Source: Intoshia linei (Eukaryota; Orthonectida; Rhopaluridae). Taken from it: 28,031 bases of DNA. The DNA is taken from the NCBI GenBank assembly GCA_001642005.1, contig LWCA01000426.1, positions 1 to 28,031 on the forward strand, written 5' to 3'. A program made the position numbers and the translations under genes. The notes under the pieces were generated by a model. It saw nothing but the letters and a program-made list of their open reading frames with translations, had not been told where the DNA came from and searched no databases. Positions 21,101 to 28,031 of this stretch are shown here, one piece after another (the first letter of the stretch is position 1; each line of letters starts with the position of its first letter).

Positions 21101-23037
21101 AAAAGACTGATTATCCGATTTCATAACACTATAAACCGTTTTCCTAAAATTATGTAGTTGAGGGTTGGTACTGTTTTGAGTGGTTTCTAAATCGGATTTT
21201 GTTTTTAATCTAAAAGTCCATTCACTTTTAAAAGTATAAATGAGCCAAATTACGACAATTACAATAAAATGTATAACGTCTGATACTATTCCAATGATGT
21301 ACATGGTATAGCCATACCTTGATTTGTCTATAAAATGAAATAACACATTATTGGCAAGATTTTCATACTGACGATCGGAAACACTGTACGCAACGTTAAC
21401 ATAAAGAATACCAATTTTAGCGAGTGACACAATAATCAACATTATCAGAGTTAGTGTGTGATATATGTATCCACTTTCAAAAAACTTGACAAATATATTT
21501 TTTTTTCGTTTAACTTTTTTTTCGTCCTTTGTTATTTTTGTATTCAATTCATGTTTCATTTTAGGTTTGAGTTTTATACGATTTTTACTGTCTTTAGTGT
21601 TTATTACAAGTTTTGATTTTAAAACGACAGCCGTGAAAATGTCAACCTTTTCTTTTTTCTTCATGGGATTCGTCAATAAATCAGATTTTATGTTGGTTTT
21701 GAAGGCGTTTAAACCATTGGATATAAGAATATGGGTTAAGAAAAAAATAGTCATGGAATGTATTACGTAAAGTAGTGCGTTACTAATCATATACATGTCA
21801 AATAAAATGCCGGGATGTTCGAGAGAAATGCTGAATTCTGCTGAAAATATAGAATCAAACATTCCGGTCGTATTGCCTTGAGAAAATACCGTAAACATAT
21901 TAGTCATTGTATCAAATGCAAGAGATAAATTTTCAGAATTTTCAATTACCTCCTTCTGTTGCATGTAAATTGGTATAAATGTTGAATAAGACACTAAAGA
22001 GTTCAAAACCAATGATAGAGATTCAATTGTTAAAAATACCATTATAAATCGACTTGTACTAGAAAATACTGAAATGTGCTTGTATAGCATGATAATTAGT
22101 GCAATAGATAAATTGACCATGCTGATGGACATCATATCATTGGTAATATCAATTTCTCGCACCGTGTTTGGTCCATTGTTTAAATTTGTTTGAAAATAAT
22201 TTTCCATTTGTTCATTTGATACTATTGAATTTTCTGGTATTATATTGTCTACGACCAATGAAATATTTTCTAAAGTTTAATAAAGATAAAAGCCATTATA
22301 ATTACGTTGATATACATTTACCTTGATTTAAAGCATTTGGAAATAATAGTAAACATCCTATCGTAACATGCAAAACACTTGAAAAAGGAAACATGAATTT
22401 TGTCATAAATTTAAAATATTTTGACAAACTCAAAATGGCCTTTTTGTAAACCATGTTGGATGTATTTGCCTGAGGAGATTCAGGTTTAACGTACATTTTT
22501 TCAGTTTTCGAAGCCAATTGTTTAATTGGAGTGTATTTGTATATTAAAGATTTTCCAATGTCAAAAAGTAAATTTGGTAGAGCAAAAGATAATTTTTGAG
22601 AATACCCTGGACAGCACGATTTTCCGAACAATGAAACAAAGAAAAAAATTATTAATAAAATGGATGCAATAATGAATGAAAAAAAGTTTCCTCTTTCTGA
22701 ACGCAATTCTTCCTGATTCATAAGAAACTTCCAAATATCAACAAAATATAGTGTTTCATTAGCTGCTGTAACATTGACATCTAAAATAACTGGTTATTAA
22801 TATTAAAATAAAAGTTTAAAAATTACCCATGGTCGAATTAAATGTCAAGATAGCACTGGGTACATCGTATATACTCTTTTTTAGATATAGAGATTGATAT
22901 AATGATTCAAACATTTTGTATATAATGTAAATTTGTAAAGTCGTTATTATTAATGTATAAATCGTATTAAATAACGAAAATGATTTCACAAAATTTCCGC
23001 TAATGTACTTTTTAAAAGGTATACTTTTTTGCTCCAT
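18198..23037 (-). CDS. Eight-transmembrane protein resembling Tincar
   Basis: Exons on the minus strand are 23037-22827, 22780-22322, 22269-20829 and 18468-18198 (2382 nt, 793 residues plus stop). ATG 23037 has an in-frame stop upstream. Predicted membrane segments lie at about 22-42, 102-123, 200-222, 273-291, 297-325, 379-406, 491-517 and 545-570. Between 413 and 483 is a lysine-rich cytoplasmic-type loop. After 575 comes a long polar, Asn/Ser/Gln-rich tail encoded mostly by exons 3 and 4. Eight segments is what was described for Drosophila Tincar, and the FSSVLHVTIGCLLLFPNAL, YKHISVFSSTSRFIMVF and YHTLTLIMLIIVSLAKIG blocks look Tincar-like to me. I did this by memory, so the family name is tentative while the gene itself is firm. 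The first two introns are 46 and 52 nt. The last is 2360 nt and packed with transposons. Confidence 0.8.
18493..18717. mobile_element. hAT-type MITE at the acceptor end of the last intron
   Basis: The 225-bp element begins CAGTGCCGAACCTACCGTAC, and its other end, complemented, reads CAGAGCCGAACATACC. Flanking octamers ATTAAATG (18485-18492) and ATTAATTG (18718-18725) differ at one base, fitting a hAT 8-bp target duplication. Same family as 6160-6382. It starts only 22 nt from the splice acceptor of the Tincar-like gene. Confidence 0.85.
18810..19011. mobile_element. TA-flanked MITE in the last intron
   Basis: The 202-bp element has ends TAGTCAATTCTTTTCTATAT and, complemented, CAGTCAATTATGTTCTATAT, both followed by GAACAT. 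TA lies at 18808-18809 and 19012-19013. The CAGT start and TA duplication suggest a pogo/Tc1-type nonautonomous element. No open frame. Confidence 0.75.
19420..19625 (+). repeat. Dispersed repeat B in the last intron
   Basis: Two diverged units carrying gtggttttaaaccgtgaaga and gattgtaaccgtgaagatgc, each followed by a tttctgag/ttttgatg-type block. Similar to the IQUB and eEF1B gamma intron copies, but here antisense to its host gene. Confidence 0.4.
19764..20801 (+). mobile_element. Decayed hAT element, 1038 bp, with 15-bp terminal repeats
   Basis: Both ends carry the perfect inverted repeat CAGTGTTTCCCAACC. Flanking octamers ATGGATAT (19756-19763) and ATGTAGAT (20802-20809) agree at 6 of 8 positions. 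It contains the transposase pseudogene at 20002-20590 but lacks the N-terminal and catalytic parts. It is an internally deleted copy in the last intron of the Tincar-like gene, ending 26 nt from the splice donor. Confidence 0.85.
20002..20590 (+). pseudogene. hAT transposase pseudogene (ZBED5/FAM200 type)
   Basis: The first part contains KLEIFSHNLTKKELYQFLRL and ILVDHINNLKKDIEGRF, then MIDPFSVDI and QEELLVIQHDE. It corresponds to the LW...M..G....F..L and HL..L..EF.RYFP...NPF.V....QEE..EL segments of ZBED5-like proteins. A TAG at 20353-20355 and a frame change separate it from the dimerisation block SSYLVEKGFSAVNHIMSKKR. Another frameshift near 20520 leads to VPDIKRLVNDHKAQGSH and a stop near 20590. 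Three breaks and a missing N-terminal half make it dead. Confidence 0.85.
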
Positions 23038-23994
23038 TAATAGTAAATTACATGAATATTTAAATTATATGTGAATATATTATTACGTAATGATGATTCA
23101 TAAGTACCATGATTATCTATAAATATAAATACAACAGAATTTAACGAAGCATTTATTTCAATTCAATTTTCAAAACATTCAACCATGCAATAGAAATTAA
23201 ATATTCTCATAATGGAATCATTACCAATATCAAATTAATCAACAAAAAACTAAACCTAATCTCAATTTTTGTAGTCTACGAAATTATATACTTGAATTAT
23301 GTCAATACATTATATTTTGTATTATTTTATTGTTTCTAAAAATTTTGTATTGGTATTGGAAAGTTTTATTTTTATGGTTTTGTTTAGAAATAATCATTAG
23401 ATAGTCTTAAATTATTGTTAATATATATAATAGAAATATCAATCGAGATAATTAATAAATTGGTCTATATTTTATTAAAATATAATCTAAATTAAAAAAA
23501 AGTTTCTTTTGATAGAGCTTATTTCAGTTGATATAAATAAAAAATTTGAACCCCAGAAATCTACGCATTCCCGGTGACAAATAATTTTTAATATATTATT
23601 AACCAATATTTTTCAAATATTTCGATTAAAATTGAAAATGTAAATATTGATCCTACAATTTCAAAAAAAATGTGCATTGAAGTCTACACATTTCCAATTA
23701 TAATAAAAATCTATATAATTCATTCCTTCTGAATTTTTTTCATTGCTACGCAATTTTTAAATTTCAAATTTTCATTTTCAAAACATTTTTATTAAAATAT
23801 TCAAATTTAATTAAGAAACTAAACAACGAAACTAAAAAACTTTGTTAATATCATTTTTATATTACCAATCCTTTGCAATAATGTAAAATTCGACTAAAAT
23901 GTTTATAAAGTGAAGATTCAGTTAATTATTGATACACAATTGGTATTTTTAAGTATTTATTAAATTGGTACTAAATATAAATTAAAAAAATGGG
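23038..23994. other. Upstream region of the Tincar-like gene
   Basis: Contains repeat C copy 3 and otherwise AT-rich, noncoding sequence. The promoter of the minus-strand gene should lie in the first few hundred bases, but no element can be named. Confidence 0.4.
23495..23610 (+). repeat. Dispersed repeat C, copy 3
   Basis: gcttatttcagttgatataa, then aatttgaaccccagaaatct, acgcattcccggtgac and tttttaatatattattaacc. It matches the complement of 3490-3610 through the whole block. Noncoding. Confidence 0.65.
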
Positions 23995-24262
23995 ATAACA
24001 ATTGTTTTTAAAATTCTTTATGCAAATGTTAACAAACAAAAAATTAATATGGAATAATTCACTTTAAAGTAAAAAAGTAATGTGATGGTTCCACCTGAAA
24101 CAAATTTGGGAACCACTCCTTTAAAGGATGAATAATAGTGAATAGTAGAGTTTTTAAATTAGATTTTCAACGTGAATTTATTTTTTAAGTATAATAAAAA
24201 TGTACCCTCAACAGAGGTCCTGTTTGTACGTAGTACATAACAGTCAACCTAGTTTGAATATA
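23995..24262 (-). repeat. Dispersed repeat A, copy 5 (best preserved)
   Basis: It runs from tttttaaaattctttatgca through gatggttccacctgaaacaa, tttgggaaccactcctttaa, ttcaacgtgaatttatt and tgtaccctcaacagaggtcc to tagtacataacagtcaacct. It aligns along most of its length with 7337-7615 and 17215-17400 in inverse orientation. Confidence 0.7.
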
Positions 24263-24280
24263 TTTATTGACTCTGATTAA

Positions 24281-25097
24281 CATTTTAGTCCTCGCGCTCT
24301 TTAAAATATAAGTTTAAGTGTCGCAAGTGAACAAAAATGACCCATATTAATAAATGACAAATTTATAAAAAGCAATAAACAGTCAAGTTGTAAAATTAAA
24401 GTTTTAGTTATAAATTTTGAAACAATCGTATAGAAATATTTTGCATGACACAATTTAAAACATTTTTAAATGTTTTAATTAACTCTACCAATGGCGTCGT
24501 TTTTTTTCATTTAGAATCACTATTCTGCTATATTTTCAATATAAGATACAAATTTACTGAAATATTCGTAATCCGATTAATTTTCACTATTGAATCAAAT
24601 CAATGACATCTTCATCATAAAAAATATTATTTTTAGAATTTTATTTGTACTACAAATTGATATCAAAATATAAGTAGCATTATAGATACCAGATAATCAA
24701 AACATTGATGTACTCATTGAACTATACGAAAAATGTTCGAAATAGCGACTATTGTTGTAATGTTGATAAATTAACCCTTTTACTGTCTGTGTATTCTATG
24801 ATATACACAGCATAATTTTGAAAAACTTTTCTTTTATTTTCATACATTTTCACATAGGTAATTTAAAAATAATACAAGTTTAAATTAAAAACTAAATTCC
24901 AGACGTGTGGTAATAGTGCATAAAATTGCATCAGACAGTGAAAGGGTTAAAAGTCACTTGTATAATGTAACAAGTTGTATTGCATTATATTTCATTCCTC
25001 GTACAATTAATTTATTTACAATTTGTTAACTCATCGTATAAGTCAAATTTCATTCATAAATATTTGTCATTTTTGTCCAGGCGCGAGTAGTGAAAGG
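24281..25097. mobile_element. Decayed piggyBac-like element, 817 bp
   Basis: Flanked by TTAA at 24277-24280 and 25098-25101. The left end CATTTTAGTCCTCGCGCTC and the complemented right end CCTTTCACTACTCGCGCCT are imperfect inverted repeats. Further in, both sides carry ACAAAAATGAC. It has no transposase open frame, and a smaller TTAA element is nested in it. The ends are diverged, so the call is moderate. Confidence 0.6.
24775..24946. mobile_element. piggyBac-type MITE, 172 bp, nested
   Basis: TTAA at 24771-24774 and 24947-24950. Terminal inverted repeats CCCTTTTACTGTCTG and, complemented, CCCTTTCACTGTCTG differ at one base. Just inside the left end is a small palindrome (TGTGTATtctatgATATACACA). 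CCCTTT ends with TTAA duplication are typical of piggyBac elements. No coding capacity. Confidence 0.85.
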
Positions 25098-25339
25098 TTA
25101 ATTAGATCTGACTGTGAAACATCTATTATGACTTTTAGGGTATTTATTTGACTGATACAAAATCGACTGCCTTTTTATATTCAGTTATTACATTTGTGTA
25201 TGTTGCCAGTGGCATTACCATATACAAATTTATTACTAAAAATTAAGTTTATTACGTAGTCAAGTGTTATATTTTATAATACATTATCGTTAAGCATTGC
25301 AAGTTTTTTCATTATAAAATAAAATATAATAACGAAAAG

Positions 25340-27541
25340 ATGTCTACAAAAGTAAAAATTTTACAAAAACGTATTTTTTATATGAATTGTAGACCATAAT
25401 TTCAAACAATTTTGATGCATCAAAATTTAAAATGGTTGTTGATTTGTTTGGATCAAAATGCGGCAATAAGATTGAGTTTGTCGAAAACTTTAATGATAGC
25501 TTCGTTTCTAGTGATAAAATGAACGCTAAAATAGTTAGTGGAGAGGTATTTATTTTTTAAATTGCTATTACGTTTCAATTGAATTCAAATTATAGATGCC
25601 TTTGATGGTTTATGGTACAAAGCAATTGTACGGAAATGAAGCAATTTGCATGAATTGTAAAATTTATAATTTCTAACGTAATTTCGTTTAGTGTCTCATT
25701 GTAAATTTTTTGGATCCATGGATAGCGTGTTCGAATCTATCATCTTTATAACGAATTATGTGAAACCACACATTGAAAATCTAAATAACATGTTGACAGG
25801 AATTCAAGTTTACAATAAAAAAGTAGAAAGCGATAGTAAAACTGAACTTTTGACTGCTTTAGATATTCTTAATTCTCGATTTCTTGCCTTTTCTTACATG
25901 TCATGTGAGCACCTAACATTATCAGATGCTTCATTGTTGGTTTACATGGGAATTGCTTATAGTAAAGTAAGTCATTAGTAATATTAATTTAATAATAGTA
26001 TAATAAATAAGTATAATAATAATAATAATAATAATAGTTTTTGGAGCCTTCCATTCGAGAAAAATTACCCTTCTTGAACAGATGGTTTGAAACAGTGAGA
26101 AATACTGCAAATTACGAAAAATATTTTGGAAAATTCGAATATTGCACCAAATGGTCTAAACCCGATTGTGACTTTTATTTGTAATTATTTTATTGAAATT
26201 TAGTTTCCAAATTACAAAAAACAAAAAAAGTAAAGACAAATTTAGTCTAAATCTTAGATGTACATTATTTTATAGGCAAAGGAAGAAGTAAAACCAAAAA
26301 AAGACAAACCCGTAGTAGTAGAAAAACCAATTGTCAAACCTTTTGCTAATGAACCTATGCCGTATTATTATTTTTATCGTCAATTAATTTATTTTAGTAA
26401 AATGGACTTGGAAAATTTTAAGCGATTCTTTTTTAATACCAAAGACAAACAAAGTGTCGTTGCTCAATTTCTCAATGAATTTGATTCAACTACTCAGTCT
26501 GTGTGGACATGTGAGTACTTGGAAGCAGACAAGTATCTTGGATTAGGTTTTACTATCTCAAATATGGTTGAAGGCATGTTTCAACGATTACTCAAACTTA
26601 AAAATCATGGCATGGGAATTATGGTTATAAGCACCAAACCTAAAAAAGCTGTTACAGGTCTTTGGTTCTGGAGAGGTCAAGGTCTAGCATTTGAAGTAAT
26701 TTCTTTACTATTATGTTGGGGATAGTTATTTTGGTTCAGATTTAATTCATATTATGCACGGTCATGTTTGTTTAGAATCCAAACAATTCGATATCTAAAC
26801 TTTAGACCCCACTTTTTTTAAATAAGAATAAATATTTTTATTTGATTAAAAAAATGAATACTAAAGTGCTTTTTTGACTATGAAGGCGGTACTATGACTT
26901 CGAAAAATTTTGTTAATGTTAACTGGAAATTATGAATGTGATTTTTTTTTATTCTGAGATTTATTTCATTTTTTATAAATACTTATATATATTTTATCTT
27001 TATGATAATACTCATACTTTTTAAAACTAACCCAAAATTTATTTAATTAAAAAGGTTATTTGTGGTTTTAACCATGAAAATATAATTTTCTAAAGTTTAA
27101 GATTTACGATAATGCTAATAATTTAAAAAAGGTAATGTGGACTATGTACCTAAAGGACTTAATTTCTGAAAATGATAGCAATAAAGCATGACTAGAAAAA
27201 CTATTAATATAATGTTATTGTTAAGAATTTAAGCCTATTATTATTTGAAATAAATGGTTACACATAAATATACATTTTAACTAAATTACGCTATAATCAG
27301 GGATATAATCTGTATAAGCGGTCTTAACTAATTAAGAATTAACTACAATACAGTACTTTTTAATTATTAATTACGTTTTTAGCAAGACATAAATTGGATG
27401 GTAGATTATATTACATATGATTGGAAAAAAATTGACGCAACTTCAGACCAAGGAAAACAATATGTTACAAATTTCTTTTCTGTTGTTGAAGGTGGAACAA
27501 TAAATGGAAATGAAGCAGAATATGTTTTGTATTATCACTAA
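25340..27541 (+). CDS. EEF1G: Translation elongation factor eEF1B gamma, divergent
   Basis: eEF1B gamma is the structural subunit of the eEF1B nucleotide-exchange complex, which recharges eEF1A. Exons: 25340-25351, 25393-25545, 25596-25656, 25692-25966, 26038-26167, 26204-26229, 26276-26361, 26398-26695, 27383-27541 (1200 nt, 399 residues plus stop; usual length about 430). A GST-like N domain (about 1-75) and GST C domain (LTLSDASLLVYMGIAYSKF then LEPSIREKLPFLNRWFETV) are followed by a short lysine-rich linker (about 212-240). The EF1G C domain then has KMDLENFKRFFFN, EGMFQRLLKLK, TGLWFWRGQGLAFE and INWMVDYITYDWKKID. The C-terminal F.QGKIFK typical of the family is replaced by an unrelated ending in YVLYYH. 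The 4-codon first exon and 26-nt sixth exon are inferred from phase and alignment. Introns are 35-71 nt except the last (687). Confidence 0.88.
26011..26037 (+). repeat. AAT/TAA microsatellite abutting a splice acceptor
   Basis: About eight ATA/AAT triplets run directly into the AG at 26036-26037 that I use as the acceptor of eEF1B gamma exon 5. The usual pyrimidine run is absent. Confidence 0.7.
26985..27135 (+). repeat. Dispersed repeat B in the last eEF1B gamma intron
   Basis: ggttatttgtggttttaacc, then atgaaaatataattttctaa, then agatttacgataatgctaat and atttaaaaaaggtaatgtgg follow the repeat-B order seen in IQUB introns 3 and 6. Upstream, 26860-26900 has a tgcttttttgactatgaagg block that also recurs, inverted, near 12855 and 15035. 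The remainder of intron 26696-27382 is AT-rich. Confidence 0.45.
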
Positions 27542-27658
27542 ATACATATTAATTTTCTAATTTGTATGTTGTTACGTTATATTTGTCTACTCAACAATCC
27601 TGAGTCCTGTTTGTGAATCTGAGTTTGTCATTTTATTTTAAGCTTAAAAAACGAAATA

Positions 27659-28031
27659 CAGTAGACCTCAATACCGGCACAATTTTAAAATATTTAAAAA
27701 AAATTTGATTAAATTAAATTTATTATCTATATTTATAAGAAACTTGGCTAAACCACGGAAAATTGATATAAAGCAAAATAATCTGTATTTAATGAAGAAG
27801 TTAAAAATGATTTAAAGATAAACTTGAATTATAAAAGTTAATGAATCATAGAAAATTGCATTAATAAAAACTTGACAGTAGATAAAGCGATTACCCTTGT
27901 ATACAAAATTGAATTTAAAGAAATAATATATATTCCGTAAATATCAAAAAATACATTGAAAAATTAATAGAATCAAATTTTATGTGTGTTAACAGGATAC
28001 AACTGTACTACCTGTAAATTTTTTGAAATTC
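27659..28031 (+). mobile_element. Probable Tigger/pogo-like element end (runs off window)
   Basis: CAGTAGACCTCAATACCGGC preceded by TA at 27657-27658 fits the CAGTR.ACCTCG.TA.CCGG type terminus of Tigger/pogo elements. About 100 bases in, degenerate reading frames give fragments such as LTVDKAITLVYK, loosely like the CENP-B-type helix-turn-helix of these transposases. The far end is outside the window and the coding part is clearly broken. Confidence 0.4.

Noticed and set aside
20906-21770. Plus-strand open frames opposite exon 3 of the Tincar-like gene
   Set aside because: They are antisense shadows of the 480-codon membrane-protein exon.
26181-26203. A 23-nt intron in eEF1B gamma using the GTAATT donor
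   Set aside because: It enters the next exon in a frame that breaks the lysine-rich linker. The 36-nt GTGACT intron keeps frame.
1-28031. CRISPR arrays, operons, ribosome binding sites and tRNA genes
   Set aside because: The DNA is eukaryotic with spliced genes. I saw no regularly spaced repeats and no convincing tRNA cloverleaf on reading both strands.

Overview
The window is AT-rich nuclear DNA of a eukaryote, almost certainly an animal. It holds spliceosomal introns, a gene for a protein of motile cilia or flagella (IQUB), nuclear-encoded ribosomal, translation and RNase P proteins, and many decayed DNA transposons (hAT, Tc1/mariner, pogo/Tigger-like, piggyBac-like). I assembled five genes exon by exon from protein-family similarity and splice phase. 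In each one the joined exons keep a single open frame. Eighteen of the 26 inferred introns are only 35-55 nt long. Together with the very low GC and the divergent proteins, this suggests a fast-evolving ciliated invertebrate. Compact introns of this kind are known in, for example, flatworms and orthonectids, but I cannot fix the species.

Layout. 1-801 (+): 3' part of POP4 (RNase P/MRP protein p29). 802-2170: a mariner transposase remnant, a roughly 220-bp tandem duplication with an N at its junction, and a hAT remnant. 2171-7242 (+): complete 11-exon IQUB gene; its larger introns hold repeats and one intron holds a MITE. 7243-15641: gene-free, with hAT remnants, three copies of a dispersed repeat (A), a pogo-like MITE, hairpins and otherwise unassigned AT-rich DNA. 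15642-16075 (+): complete three-exon gene for mitochondrial ribosomal protein mS33. 16202-18031: a TIR element, a Tc1 remnant, another repeat-A copy and a hAT remnant. 18198-23037 (-): complete four-exon gene for an eight-membrane-segment protein resembling Tincar, whose last intron is filled by a hAT-type MITE, a TA-flanked MITE and a 1-kb hAT element. 23038-25339: repeats C and A, then a decayed piggyBac-like element with a smaller piggyBac-type MITE nested in it. 25340-27541 (+): complete nine-exon gene for translation elongation factor eEF1B gamma, shortened and divergent. 27542-28031: start of a Tigger/pogo-like element running off the end.

The genes do not form a pathway: POP4, mS33 and eEF1B gamma are housekeeping, IQUB is ciliary, and the Tincar-like protein is a membrane protein. 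I found no new multi-gene system. The most notable things are the micro-intron gene architecture, the way transposons account for some of the few long introns, and several uncharacterised dispersed repeat families.
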